Shown here in pieces: positions 36,694 through 45,912 of a DNA stretch of 64,000 nucleotides (position 1 is the first letter of the stretch; each line of letters starts with the position of its first letter). Location: positions 124,001 through 188,000 of the forward strand of contig NZ_JAESWC010000008.1 in NCBI RefSeq assembly GCF_016765585.1, given 5' to 3'. A model generated the notes under the pieces. That model did not search any database and was not told the DNA's origin. It saw nothing but the letters and a program-made list of their open reading frames with translations. Both the position numbers and the translations under genes were made by a program. This DNA comes from Clostridium rhizosphaerae (GTDB taxonomy: Bacteria; Bacillota; Clostridia; Clostridiales; Clostridiaceae).

Positions 36694-37569
36694 TTATTCT
36701 CCCAATATTTGCTTTCTAAGTTTTATTCCCGTAGGTGTAGATGCAAGCCCGCCAAGAGCAGTCTCTCTTAATTCACAAGGCATAGATTTTCCTACTCTAT
36801 ACATAGCTAGTACTGTGTCGTCAAAAGGAATTATGCTCTTTACTCCGCTCATGACTAAGTCAGCTGTTGTAAGGGCTGCTACAGTGCCTGAAGCATTTCT
36901 TTTGGCACAAGGTGCTTCTACAAGACCTGCAATAGGATCGCAAACCAATCCTAAAATATTTTTAATAATAATTGCGCCAGCATTTAGTGCCTGTTCCGGT
37001 GTTCCTCCCATCATTTCTACAACAGCGGCTGAAGCCATAGCTGAAGCTGAACCCACCTCTGCCTGACAACCTCCCTCTGCACCTGATACGGTAGCATTTT
37101 TTGCTATAATGATTCCTACACCAGAAGCAGTAAATAGGGCTTCAATCATTTCCTTGTCTGACTTTTCAAGCTTCTCCGCAGCCGATATTATAACTGCAGG
37201 CATAATACCGCAGGAACCAGCTGTAGGAGCTGCCACTATTCTTCCCATGGCTGCATTGACCTCAGAGCTTGAAAGTGCTCTTGCCATAGCCTTTAATATA
37301 AATTTATCGCAGAGAGTATTTCCCTTTTCCAAATAATCATAGAGCCTTTTTGCATCTCCGCCAATAAGTCCGCTTACGGAGACAACTTTGTTTTTCAAAC
37401 CTCGATTTGCTGACTCTTTCATAACCTCTAAGTTTTTAGCCATTTTCTCTATAATTTCTTCTCTGCTTATACCTGTCTCTTTAATTTCTTCTCTTATTGT
37501 ATATTCAGCAATAGATATGTTTTCTTTTTTACATATTTCAATTAATTCTTCACCTGTATTTACAAACAC
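36694..37569 (-). CDS. sdaAA: L-serine dehydratase, iron-sulfur-dependent, alpha subunit
   Basis: 291 residues. It deaminates L-serine to pyruvate and ammonia together with the beta subunit. The three Cys expected to hold the [4Fe-4S] cluster are in TAGSCGIMPA, LVCDPIAG and APCAKRNASG. A GTG start with AGGTAGTGAG upstream is used. It lies 9 bp behind sdaAB and is second in the operon. Confidence 0.95.
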   Translation of the reverse strand: MFVNTGEELIEICKKENISIAEYTIREEIKETGISREEIIEKMAKNLEVMKESANRGLKNKVVSVSGLIGGDAKRLYDYLEKGNTLCDKFILKAMARALSSSEVNAAMGRIVAAPTAGSCGIMPAVIISAAEKLEKSDKEMIEALFTASGVGIIIAKNATVSGAEGGCQAEVGSASAMASAAVVEMMGGTPEQALNAGAIIIKNILGLVCDPIAGLVEAPCAKRNASGTVAALTTADLVMSGVKSIIPFDDTVLAMYRVGKSMPCELRETALGGLASTPTGIKLRKQILGE

Positions 37570-37578
37570 TTATGCTCA

Positions 37579-38256
37579 CTACCTTTCAACTATTGGACTA
37601 ATAGCTCTTATGCTTTTAATATTTCCGATATCTATAATGTCTTGTATTAATTTTTGAGGAACATCCGAATCCGTTTCAAAAATCATAGTGGCCTCTGAAC
37701 CCCTACTGCTCCTGTATACCTTCATTGTTGCTATATTTATTTTAGCTTCATATATTATTGAACTAACCTTTGATATAATACCAGGTACATCCACGTGCTT
37801 AATAATAAGCGTTGGATATTCTCCTGTAAATTCTATCTTTTCCCCATCAACTTCCTTTATAATAATGTTGCCGCCGCCAATTGAGGACCCCATGACTTCA
37901 ACCACATTATCATCATAAGTTGTTATTAAAAATTTTACTGTATTAGGATGCTCGTCCCCTAAGTCTGCTTCAATAAATTCCATTTTTAGTCCTTGTATTT
38001 CAGCAATATCAATAGCAGCTCTTAATCTCTCATCCCACGGCTCCATACCTAGTATGCCAGCAGCTAAAGCCCTGTCTGTACCGTGTCCCCTGTAAGTTTT
38101 TGCAAAGGAACCATGTAGTAAGAATTTAACTTCCTTAATATCCTTTCCGGCGATTATTCTTGCAACCTTTGCAAGTCTCGCCGCTCCTGCTGTATGTGAA
38201 CTTGAAGGGCCTATCATAGCAGGTCCTAATATATCAAAAGCACTATAATTTCTCAT
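37579..38256 (-). CDS. sdaAB: L-serine dehydratase, iron-sulfur-dependent, beta subunit
   Basis: 225 residues. The N-terminal domain has the family block GPSSSHTAGAARLAKVAR (17-34). A C-terminal ACT domain (about 148-220, LIIKHVDVPGIISKVSSII) may bind serine. AAGGTGGAG precedes the ATG. First gene of the sda pair. With kbl-tdh in the same window, the cell seems equipped to ferment serine and threonine. Confidence 0.95.
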   Translation of the reverse strand: MRNYSAFDILGPAMIGPSSSHTAGAARLAKVARIIAGKDIKEVKFLLHGSFAKTYRGHGTDRALAAGILGMEPWDERLRAAIDIAEIQGLKMEFIEADLGDEHPNTVKFLITTYDDNVVEVMGSSIGGGNIIIKEVDGEKIEFTGEYPTLIIKHVDVPGIISKVSSIIYEAKINIATMKVYRSSRGSEATMIFETDSDVPQKLIQDIIDIGNIKSIRAISPIVER

Positions 38257-38344
38257 TATATCTCCACCTTATTAACAATTATTATTGCATTTTATATATA
38301 TTAATTTACAACACAATTCGACATTTGGCAATTAGAAAATGTTA

Positions 38345-38378
38345 TAAATAAAAGAGACTGCATTTCTGCAATCTCACA
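38345..38378 (-). terminator. Terminator of the uridine-kinase-like gene
   Basis: A GAGA-x-TGCA/TGCA-x-TCTC stem at 38354-38374 is followed by T residues on the minus strand, 4 bp after the stop. Confidence 0.65.
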
Positions 38379-38381
38379 AAA

Positions 38382-40043
38382 CTAATACTTATAAAAAACG
38401 CTTCCGCCTACGAATTCTCTTAATATTGAATTTTCAGGAACAAGTTTCATATCTACTTCTTTAAAGAAATTTAAAAAACTTCCTAGTCTTAAGGCTTCAT
38501 AATATACAGGACTCTTAGAAGTTATCTTCTTAAGTTCTTCTAAAGCATACTTTTTAAGTACACATAGTTCATATACAAGGGTAGAATTAAACATAACATC
38601 TGCTTCTTCCTGATATACAAATATATTCTTTTCCTCTCCTCTTCTTATTGAAGGCCACATTTTAAGAGTTTGTTCTCCTCCATAGCCTCTTGAAAGAAAA
38701 TCTCTAACAAGCCTTCTTATTATTCTTACATCTGTTGTTGCAATTCTATTATGATCATCTAGATTTAGCTGAGTCAAAGCGCTTATATAAATTTTAAATT
38801 TGCTTTCCTTTGGAATACTTGAAGTAAGCATCTCATTTAAGCCATGAATCCCCTCAACGATAAGTATTCCATTTTGAGGAAGCCTTACTCTTTCTCCATT
38901 CCACTCTCTTTTTCCCACCTTAAAATTAAAGGTAGGAGTTTCAATTTCTTCACCTTTTAATAAAAGTTCTAAGTGCTCATTAAAAAGCTTCAAGTCTAAT
39001 GCATATATTGACTCAAAATCATACTCTCCGCTTTCATCCTTAGGAGTATTTTCTCTATCTACAAAGTAGTCATCTAAGGAAATTGGTATTGGAAGAAAGC
39101 CATTCACTCTAAGCTGAATCCCAAGTCTTCTTGCAAATGTAGTCTTCCCGGAGGAAGAAGGCCCAGCTATAAGTACAAGCTTAGTGCCTTTTCTTTCATG
39201 AATCATATCAGCTATATAAGCTATTTTTTTCTCATGAAGTGCTTCTGCTACGTGAATTATATTTCTTATATCACCATTATCTACCTTATCGTTTAATGAC
39301 CCTACATCACCGACTTCTAATATATTACCCCACTGCTCTGTTTCGTAGAATATTTTTGCTAGCTTTCTATATTCAATAAACTTTGGTAAAACAGTTGGGT
39401 CTGCTTCGGTGGGGTATCTTAAAATAAAACCTGACTCATAACACGTAAGATCAAAATATTTTATCACACCAGTTGAATAAGCCATTGAGCCATAAAAATA
39501 ATCATATCTTCCATCAAGCTCATAAAGCTTCACTTTCTCTGCGTTCACGTGCTTTAAAAGTCTTAATTTATCTTCCATATTATATTCACTAAATATCTTT
39601 ATTGCCTCAGTTTTAGAAACTTCCAGCTTTCTAATTGGCAAGTCCCTATCAATTATATCCTGCATTTTTAATTTTATATTTTTAATATCTTCACAATTTA
39701 ATCTTTTTTCATTTCTGTGTATCTCACCAAAAAGTCCTTTGCTTAAAGCATGTTCTATTGTAATTTTTGCATCAGGATAAAGTTCAAGCACAGCCTTTAT
39801 TAGAACAAATTGAAGCGTTCTTACATAAGTTCTCATACCTAAATTTGTGCTGATATCAACGATATCAAAATCTCCATCTTCTTCTGCTGTTTTAGTAAGT
39901 TCATAATACTTTTCATTTATCTTTACTAAAACTACAGGAAGCCGACCTTCCTCATAATTCTCTTTATAAATATCATATAAAACAGTTCCTTTGTCGACTT
40001 CAATATTTTTACCGTTACTTAAATTCAACTTTATTTTCTCCAT
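38382..40043 (-). CDS. Nucleoside kinase fusion: ThrRS-like N-terminal domains plus uridine kinase
   Basis: 553 residues. Residues about 1-65 look like a TGS domain, and about 70-200 resemble the second additional domain of threonyl-tRNA synthetase (IEHALSKGLFGEIHR). The C-terminal half is a P-loop kinase of the uridine kinase/phosphoribulokinase family: Walker A GPSSSGKTT near 294-302 and SLDDYFVDRENTP near 326-338. It probably phosphorylates a nucleoside with ATP or GTP. The role of the N-terminal domains is unknown. A GGGGGCAC site precedes the ATG. Confidence 0.87.
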   Translation of the reverse strand: MEKIKLNLSNGKNIEVDKGTVLYDIYKENYEEGRLPVVLVKINEKYYELTKTAEEDGDFDIVDISTNLGMRTYVRTLQFVLIKAVLELYPDAKITIEHALSKGLFGEIHRNEKRLNCEDIKNIKLKMQDIIDRDLPIRKLEVSKTEAIKIFSEYNMEDKLRLLKHVNAEKVKLYELDGRYDYFYGSMAYSTGVIKYFDLTCYESGFILRYPTEADPTVLPKFIEYRKLAKIFYETEQWGNILEVGDVGSLNDKVDNGDIRNIIHVAEALHEKKIAYIADMIHERKGTKLVLIAGPSSSGKTTFARRLGIQLRVNGFLPIPISLDDYFVDRENTPKDESGEYDFESIYALDLKLFNEHLELLLKGEEIETPTFNFKVGKREWNGERVRLPQNGILIVEGIHGLNEMLTSSIPKESKFKIYISALTQLNLDDHNRIATTDVRIIRRLVRDFLSRGYGGEQTLKMWPSIRRGEEKNIFVYQEEADVMFNSTLVYELCVLKKYALEELKKITSKSPVYYEALRLGSFLNFFKEVDMKLVPENSILREFVGGSVFYKY

Positions 40044-40089
40044 ATTTGTGCCCCCTATAAATTCTGCAGAAATCTATATATAATACAAT

Positions 40090-40167
40090 AAAGTTCTTAC
40101 ATTAATGATGTCATAAAATGTCCAATCTTCAAGGACTTTTAGGACATCATTAATGTATTAGAACTTT
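40090..40167. repeat. Palindromic repeat, copy 1 of the TTACATTAATGATGTC family
   Basis: AAAGTTCT-TACATTAATGATGTC (40090-40112) is the reverse complement, with a two-base bulge, of 40143-40167, around a 30-base loop. A diverged copy lies at 44470-44549. It is in the divergent region between the kinase fusion gene and the DUF421 gene. Confidence 0.65.
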
Positions 40168-40307
40168 TGCATAGTATATATTTAAGAAATTAATATTATT
40201 ATACTTCACCATTTTAAAAAATGTCCTCCTACTACTCATAATTTTTAATATTTTAACAAAAAATATACCTATTGTTCTATTTTTCAATACTAAAAGGATG
40301 TGGTATT

Positions 40308-40997
40308 TTGTTAATAGTTCTTCTTAGAACCGTTATCTTATATTTTATCGTAGTTTTTACAATGCGAATGATGGGTAAAAGACAAATTGGTGAGCTTCAA
40401 CCATTTGAACTTGTTATAGCAATAATGGTATCAGAACTTGCTTCACTTCCCATGCAGGATACAAGAATTCCATTACTTCACGGTATTATTCCAATAATAA
40501 CTTTACTGGTTCTCCAAGTTAGTATATCCTTAGCAGAGTTAAAAAGCGAGACCGCCAGAACTATTTTCAGCGGAAAGCCCAGTATAATTATTAAAGGTGG
40601 CAAAATTGATATTAAGCAGTTAAAATACGACAGGCTTAATATTAATGATTTGATGGAGGAGCTTAGACTTCAAGGCTATTATAATATCGAGGACATAGAG
40701 TATGCCATACTGGAAACCAGCGGCCAGATATCGGTAATTCCTAAAACTGAATTAGAGCCGGCTACCAAACAGGACTTAAACATAAAGTCCACACAGGATA
40801 AACTTCCTATTACGCTGATACTAGATGGAAAAATCAATAAATACAATCTAAATCTTATCGAAAAAAACAACTCCTGGCTTCAAAGTCAGCTAAGAAAAAA
40901 TAACGTTTCTTCCTCTGATAAGGTTTTTATTGCCCTCCTCGATTCAAAAGGAAAGTTCTTCTACCAACTTAAGGAAGGAGGTTCCAGTAAGCAATGA
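40308..40997 (+). CDS. DUF421 (YetF-type) membrane protein
   Basis: 229 residues from a TTG at 40308 with AAAGGA nine bases upstream; the frame reaches 40272 without another site. Three N-terminal helices include the conserved MRMMGKRQIGELQPFELVI. A cytoplasmic domain contains GKPSIIIKGGKI, YDRLNINDLMEELR and the YAILETSGQISVI block. DUF421 proteins in spore formers are linked to spore resistance or germination, but the activity is unknown. It overlaps the next gene by 4 bp. Confidence 0.85.
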   Translation: MLIVLLRTVILYFIVVFTMRMMGKRQIGELQPFELVIAIMVSELASLPMQDTRIPLLHGIIPIITLLVLQVSISLAELKSETARTIFSGKPSIIIKGGKIDIKQLKYDRLNINDLMEELRLQGYYNIEDIEYAILETSGQISVIPKTELEPATKQDLNIKSTQDKLPITLILDGKINKYNLNLIEKNNSWLQSQLRKNNVSSSDKVFIALLDSKGKFFYQLKEGGSSKQ

Positions 40998-41374
40998 GAA
41001 ATATAATTATCTCTGTAACCGTATTTTTAGCAATGATTACTGCTATATTTTTTTCCATAGGATATTTAAATAGAATATCTTCAAACCTCCAAATCCTAAA
41101 TGATGACTTAGAAAAATATATTTCAGAGGAAAAATGGGATAAAGCTTATAAAACCTCCATGGATTTTACTAATCAATGGGAAAAGCATTCAAAGGTAATA
41201 AAGCTTTTTGTCAATCATCAAGAGATTGATAATATAGAAATGGAGCTCTGGAAGCTTCCTCAATACATTAAGGAAAAATCAAAGGATGAAGCTCTTGCCA
41301 GTGTGCATGTTTTGAAATTTCTTCTAAAACATATTTCTAGTTTAGAAAAAGTTAATATTCAAAACATATTTTAA
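40994..41374 (+). CDS. DUF4363 family small membrane-anchored protein
   Basis: 126 residues. One N-terminal helix (about 4-22) is followed by a charged helical domain on the outside (residues 30-126) with EKYISEEKWDKAYKTSMDF and repeated Trp-containing helices. It starts at ATG overlapping the DUF421 stop (ATGA), with AAGGAGG upstream, so the two are translationally coupled. DUF421-DUF4363 pairing is common in clostridia; the joint function is unknown. Confidence 0.8.
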   Translation: MRNIIISVTVFLAMITAIFFSIGYLNRISSNLQILNDDLEKYISEEKWDKAYKTSMDFTNQWEKHSKVIKLFVNHQEIDNIEMELWKLPQYIKEKSKDEALASVHVLKFLLKHISSLEKVNIQNIF

Positions 41375-41467
41375 AATCACTACATAAATAGTATATGCTA
41401 AATACTATTTATGCGTTATATTCAACACCTACTTTATCAAATACAGTATCACAATTACTTAAAAACA

Positions 41468-41498
41468 AAGAGATAGAAGAAAATCTCTTCTATCTCTT
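41468..41498. terminator. Terminator hairpin at the end of the Cys-rich gene
   Basis: 13 base pairs, 41468-41480 with 41486-41498, overlapping the stop codon of the minus-strand gene. T residues follow on the minus strand. It may also stop transcripts from the DUF4363 side. Confidence 0.7.
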
Positions 41499-41683
41499 CA
41501 TTTCATATATTTTTCTATACAATCTCTGCATATACACGCCTTACCTCTTTTATCTTCTGGAACTAAATCTAGTACCTTCTTAGAAACCTTAACATTTTCG
41601 CACCAGCACCCACCCTGTCCATGTTGACAGTTATTATCCTTACCGCATAGCGGACAAATTTTTTCACTCTCATTTAAACTCAT
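41498..41683 (-). CDS. Cysteine-rich CWC-type small protein
   Basis: 61 residues with CPLCGKDNNCQHGQGGCWC in the first half and CICRDC near the end: seven or eight Cys, likely to bind zinc. It matches the cysteine-rich CWC family by the GGCWC core. The start at 41683 has GAAAGGG eight bases upstream; a GTG three codons earlier lies too close to that site. Function unknown. Confidence 0.8.
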   Translation of the reverse strand: MSLNESEKICPLCGKDNNCQHGQGGCWCENVKVSKKVLDLVPEDKRGKACICRDCIEKYMK

Positions 41684-41707
41684 AAATATCACCCTTTCAT
41701 TACTAAT

Positions 41708-42748
41708 TCATTTCTCAATATAATTCATAACATGTTTTAAAATAATATTTATAGAACCATCACCATTTCTTTGTATTTCAAAACGGCTCCTGTCATCGTA
41801 GGTTTCTTCCTTTAAATAAAGATCAATATCGCTATCAATCTTTAATCTCACTCTTTTTAGCTTTTTAGAAACCCATTCCTTATCCACAGGAATCTTTCCC
41901 TCAATCTCTACTCCCGAAGATGAAACATACTCTATAAAATCCTGCTGGGCTTCATATTGATTTTTAAATAAATCCTCTGAAAGAGCTTTCACATCAATAT
42001 GTTCTTCTTCCTTAAGCTTTTTCTTTATTGCAGTTCTTACAATTTCCTGGGTATCTGCATTTTCCTTCAGCTTATTTCGTGTAAAGTTTTCAGCTGCGTT
42101 TACAAAAGCCTTGGTCATGTCTCTTTCATTATCAATAATACTGCAGCCTAGGTAACTATTAATAAAATAATTTGAACCGTATTCCTCTTTCTCTTTATTA
42201 TTACTCTTATCAATAACCATAAGATTAAACTTCTGTTCAGAGTTTAAAAGTTTTATAAAAGCACACTTTTGAATTTTCTGGCTGCTGGCAGGAAGGCCAG
42301 TAAACTGCGGGACAATATTTATACCTATTTTTTCCTCAACAAAATCAATGCTGTGAGTATAGTTCTTTATATAGTCCATTTTCATTATTCCAAGCATTGG
42401 TCCATGTTCTGTAGAAATTGATATCACAAGCAAATCGCAGGAAGGTATGTTTCCCTTTGACCTCATAAGCACAAACATTTGCCTGGCCAATTCCTTTGAA
42501 ACCTCTAAAAGATCATTTTCTCCACTAAGATACTCCTGTGACAAATCCTTTACTATATTTCTTTCTTCATTAAACACGGCATATTTTAGCTCTTCATCTT
42601 TTAAACATCGTTCAACGTGCCTTAATAGAAACTTATAGATTTCCTCATTAAGCTCTATAGTATATTCATTTAAGAGCGGTTCTCCTGAATTATTATCAAG
42701 AACATGAAGTACAGCTTCATTTATATGTATTTCTTTTATATATTCCAA
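41708..42748 (-). CDS. 37-kDa nucleoid-associated protein family (NdpA/YejK-like)
   Basis: 346 residues from a TTG with AGGTGA four to five bases upstream. The family resemblance lies in an N-terminal segment IKEIHINEAVLHVLD and a middle part LLVISISTEHGPMLGIMKMD. In Gram-negative bacteria the family is found on the nucleoid; the clostridial members are uncharacterised. It lies 24 bp behind the Cys-rich gene on the same strand. Confidence 0.75.
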   Translation of the reverse strand: MEYIKEIHINEAVLHVLDNNSGEPLLNEYTIELNEEIYKFLLRHVERCLKDEELKYAVFNEERNIVKDLSQEYLSGENDLLEVSKELARQMFVLMRSKGNIPSCDLLVISISTEHGPMLGIMKMDYIKNYTHSIDFVEEKIGINIVPQFTGLPASSQKIQKCAFIKLLNSEQKFNLMVIDKSNNKEKEEYGSNYFINSYLGCSIIDNERDMTKAFVNAAENFTRNKLKENADTQEIVRTAIKKKLKEEEHIDVKALSEDLFKNQYEAQQDFIEYVSSSGVEIEGKIPVDKEWVSKKLKRVRLKIDSDIDLYLKEETYDDRSRFEIQRNGDGSINIILKHVMNYIEK

Positions 42749-42811
42749 ATTAATCACCTGCTAATGTAATAGTCTATATATAATTTAATAATAAAAGTTT
42801 TATATGTCAAT

Positions 42812-42874
42812 AAAAATAGAGATTAAAAATATCGCTGAAGCAGATCTCTAGACTTACAGCAATATTTTAATCTC
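42812..42874 (-). terminator. Terminator of the alpha-amylase gene
   Basis: GAGATTAAAAATAT at 42819-42832 pairs with AATATTTTAATCTC at 42861-42874 (one bulge), with an inner CGCTG/CAGC pairing, followed by T residues on the minus strand. Confidence 0.7.
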
Positions 42875-42877
42875 CCT

Positions 42878-42915
42878 TTTATTATTTTGATTCTAATTTA
42901 TTATTTTGATTCTAA
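42878..42915. repeat. 19-bp tandem duplication at the amylase stop codon
   Basis: Two exact copies of TTTATTATTTTGATTCTAA, 42878-42896 and 42897-42915. The second copy encodes the last residues LESK and the stop; the first is an exact downstream duplicate that repeats those codons after the stop. Confidence 0.9.
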
Positions 42916-44427
42916 TATAAGAATTTCATTCCCCTGTATATCTAAGCTGGCTTTAGTGCTCAAAGTTCCTTTCTTTCCTTTATTAGAATAAAGAACCTTA
43001 GCTTTTGATAAATCTATTTTTTCCTTCGAAGCTTGTGTCCCTAAGTTAACATATACATAAACGCTTTTATTATCTTTAGTTCTCTTGTAAGCAAAAATAT
43101 CACTGCCTTGTGTTTCAAGAAGCTCAAAATTTCCATACTTAAGAGCATCACTATTATTTCTCACTGCAATTATGCTCTTGTATAAATTTAAAAGTGAGTC
43201 TTTATTTTGCAGCTGAACATTAACCGCAACTGTATTTTCATCATTTTTTGAAGCTTCCCATGAGCTGTTTTTTGAAGTATCCTTGTTATCCCAAATAAAA
43301 GGCTCTCTTATTTGTTCATCAGGCTTAACTCCAGTCATGCCTGTTTCTTCCCCATAATATATATAAGGAGTTCCCGGAAGAGTTAATAGTATTGCAGCAG
43401 CATTTTTTGCTTTGTTAACATCGTTTAATTGGCTCATAACTCTGTTTTGGTCATGATTAGTTAAAAACGGGCTGTCTATAAAATTTTTATTTACCGCAGC
43501 ATACTGCTGATATGCATTATCTATAGCAAAAGCTCCTGTTCCTACAGTTCCACTCTTTGCCATGTTTACAAGTGCATCTGCTACAGGGAAATTAAAAGCT
43601 GAATCTAAGCCGTTAAAATACTTAGCTATTATAGGTGTCTTATCCCAAACCTCTCCAACTAAAACAGCATCCTTTTTTTGACTGGTAACATATTCTTTAA
43701 ATTCTTTCCACCACTGCACATTCTTAGTGTTATCTTCGTATATATGCATTGCAGCATCAAGTCTAAAGCCATCTACACCCATATCAAGGTAAAACTTGGC
43801 TGCCTTTTTCATTTCATCTCTTACCGCTTGGTTATCATAATTTAAATCAGGCATTCCTTCCCAAAATAACGCATAATAATGGTCCTGGCCAAGAGGTACC
43901 CATGGCTGTGCACTTATTGGAGAACCTTCAGTAACATCTGTATTTTTATCAGCCCAAATATAATAATTTCTATATTTGCTGTCTTTATTTTGAGCAGCTT
44001 CCTTAAACCACTGATTTTCTGTACTTGTATGATTTATTACTAAATCCATCAACACTTTAATATTTCTCTTATGAGCTTCATTTAAAAGCTCCTTAAGGTC
44101 TTCTTCAGTTCCATAATCAGGATTGATTTTATAATAATCTGAAACATCATAGCCATGATAGCTTGGCGATGCATTTATTGGCATAAGCCATATGCCGCTA
44201 ACCCCTAAATCCTTGCTGAGATAATCAAGCTTTTGGGTTACACCCTTTAAGTCACCTTTTCCATCACCGTTACTGTCATTAAAAGCTCTTACAAATATCT
44301 CATAAAAAACTCTTCCGTTGTAATTTTCTTTCTGTACATCTTGTGCAATCGTTTGTCTATTGCAGCCAAAAAATAAAGTACTAAGCATCAAAACCGCAAG
44401 TACTACTGCCAGCCCTTTCTTTTTCAT
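42901..44427 (-). CDS. Extracellular alpha-amylase lipoprotein, GH13
   Basis: 508 residues. The N-terminal signal ends in a lipobox LFFGC (Cys22), so it is anchored on the outer face of the membrane. The GH13 barrel has all four conserved regions: DLVINHTS, GFRLDAAMH with the nucleophile Asp, GEVWD with the acid Glu, and FLTNHDQNR with the third Asp. A C-terminal beta-domain follows at about 440-508. It cleaves alpha-1,4-glucan; oligo-1,6-glucosidase or cyclodextrinase activity cannot be excluded. No maltodextrin transporter is nearby. Confidence 0.92.
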   Translation of the reverse strand: MKKKGLAVVLAVLMLSTLFFGCNRQTIAQDVQKENYNGRVFYEIFVRAFNDSNGDGKGDLKGVTQKLDYLSKDLGVSGIWLMPINASPSYHGYDVSDYYKINPDYGTEEDLKELLNEAHKRNIKVLMDLVINHTSTENQWFKEAAQNKDSKYRNYYIWADKNTDVTEGSPISAQPWVPLGQDHYYALFWEGMPDLNYDNQAVRDEMKKAAKFYLDMGVDGFRLDAAMHIYEDNTKNVQWWKEFKEYVTSQKKDAVLVGEVWDKTPIIAKYFNGLDSAFNFPVADALVNMAKSGTVGTGAFAIDNAYQQYAAVNKNFIDSPFLTNHDQNRVMSQLNDVNKAKNAAAILLTLPGTPYIYYGEETGMTGVKPDEQIREPFIWDNKDTSKNSSWEASKNDENTVAVNVQLQNKDSLLNLYKSIIAVRNNSDALKYGNFELLETQGSDIFAYKRTKDNKSVYVYVNLGTQASKEKIDLSKAKVLYSNKGKKGTLSTKASLDIQGNEILILESK

Positions 44428-44469
44428 AGCTTACCCTCCTCTTATATTTTAGGTTTTCCATAATGTACT

Positions 44470-44549
44470 AAAGCACTTACATTAATAGTGCCATACATTC
44501 TCAAATCTTTGTAAATACTTTAGACACTACTTATGTATTAGATCTTTTT
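44470..44549. repeat. Palindromic repeat, copy 2 of the TTACATTAATRRTG family
   Basis: ACTTACATTAATAGTGCC on the left and TTAGACACTACTTATGTATTAGATC on the right follow the same order and spacing as 40090-40167, with many substitutions. It lies between the amylase start and the end of the DUF6106-like gene. Confidence 0.55.
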
Positions 44550-44588
44550 CATTGCAGTTAATATGGTAAATATTAAATACTTACCATA

Positions 44589-45080
44589 TTAACTTTTCTT
44601 AACTGCCCTTGGATTATACTTATAACATAAATTTAAGAATTCCTCATCTGGAGTAAATCTTAATTGAAATCTCTCGTTTCCGCCAGTTACCATTGCTACA
44701 TATACATTTCTATCTGTACCGCCCGGAAATAAAGTAAGCATCTTGGACGGTTTATTTGAGAAGTCTTTAACATAGCTGCTATCTTCTGGTGCTATAAGCT
44801 CCGCATTTTTTACATCAAAAGTAAGAAGTCTCTTTCTTTTCTTTGCTTCTACAATTCTATCAATGTCTATATCTCCATTTGTAAAAGCATATTCAAATTC
44901 AACATATAGTGCCTTCTTTCCAAAGAATGAAGCTACTGCTAAAAGTAAACAAACAACAAAAATAGGAATAGCAGATAAAGTCAGTAAAGCTAAGCCTGCA
45001 AATATATAAAATGCCGCATTTACAATTTTATAAGCTGAAGACTTTTGCTTTGATACAAGCTGTTCATAAAAATTATCCAA
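44589..45080 (-). CDS. Uncharacterised membrane protein (DUF6106-like)
   Basis: 163 residues from a TTG with GGGGGG seven bases upstream. Two adjacent helices (about 17-55, ALLTLSAIPIFVVCLLLAVA) are followed by a soluble domain with a PH-like beta pattern (FEYAFTNGDIDIDRIVEAKK; KMLTLFPGGTDRNVYVAMVT). The family label is from memory and tentative. Single-gene unit. Confidence 0.65.
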   Translation of the reverse strand: MDNFYEQLVSKQKSSAYKIVNAAFYIFAGLALLTLSAIPIFVVCLLLAVASFFGKKALYVEFEYAFTNGDIDIDRIVEAKKRKRLLTFDVKNAELIAPEDSSYVKDFSNKPSKMLTLFPGGTDRNVYVAMVTGGNERFQLRFTPDEEFLNLCYKYNPRAVKKS

Positions 45081-45271
45081 TGTATGTCCCCCCTTTAAGC
45101 TCTTTATGAAATGATTTAGACTTATTATATCATAATTTAAATAAATTAAAAAATAGTGATTTTCTACAACAAATAAATTATTTTTTTATTACACATAATA
45201 ATGATATAATTAATGGTAGCAGTGGAAATTTATATTTTGCATAACATTTACCCATAGGAGGATAAACAGCT

Positions 45272-45868
45272 ATGAGTTTAGATAAATACTTAAGAACTGT
45301 CAGAAAGCTTAACAATATGGGACGCTGGGCTCCGGAATTCATGCATCAAAGAGCTACAGTAAGCGAGCATTCCTTTCAAGTTGCCCAAATTGGCCAGATG
45401 CTTGCCTTAATTGAGGAAGAGCACGGTAATAAAGTTGATTGGGAACGTCTTTTTAAAAAGCTCATTAATCACGATGTTGTAGAAGCCTTAACCGGCGATA
45501 TATTAAGCTTTGTTAAACACAGAAAACAGGAAATGAAAAATATGGTGGACCTAATCGAAGAAGAGGTTGCAGACGAATACCTTCTTTCCTATATGGAGGA
45601 ACCTTACAGGAGTAAATATAAAAAGCTTATGTTTGATGGAAAGGATAATACCCTAGAAGGTCAGCTTCTTAAATGTGCCGATCACATAGATGCTTTAATT
45701 GAGTGTATTAACGAAATAAACTTAGAAAATTGCAATCCTTTTGAAGAAAAATATAATACAATATTAAATCAATTAAAGCAAATCGATTTAATAAGCTCAA
45801 GATTTTTTCTTGAAAATATACTGCCTGCGCTGCTTACTGATTGCCGCAAACTAAATATCACTAAATAA
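45272..45868 (+). CDS. HD-domain phosphohydrolase, YfbR/HDDC2-like
   Basis: 198 residues. Metal ligands of the HD superfamily: His33 (in VSEHSFQVAQ), His67-Asp68 (in LINHDVVEALTGD) and Asp137 (in CADHIDALIE). Relatives are 5'-deoxynucleotidases acting on dNMPs. AGGAGGAT fixes the ATG. It opens a plus-strand run that continues 44 bp later with the CYTH gene. Confidence 0.85.
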   Translation: MSLDKYLRTVRKLNNMGRWAPEFMHQRATVSEHSFQVAQIGQMLALIEEEHGNKVDWERLFKKLINHDVVEALTGDILSFVKHRKQEMKNMVDLIEEEVADEYLLSYMEEPYRSKYKKLMFDGKDNTLEGQLLKCADHIDALIECINEINLENCNPFEEKYNTILNQLKQIDLISSRFFLENILPALLTDCRKLNITK

Positions 45869-45912
45869 ATATATATACGCCGCTGAATGTTTTAACTGAA
45901 AGGATGAAATTT

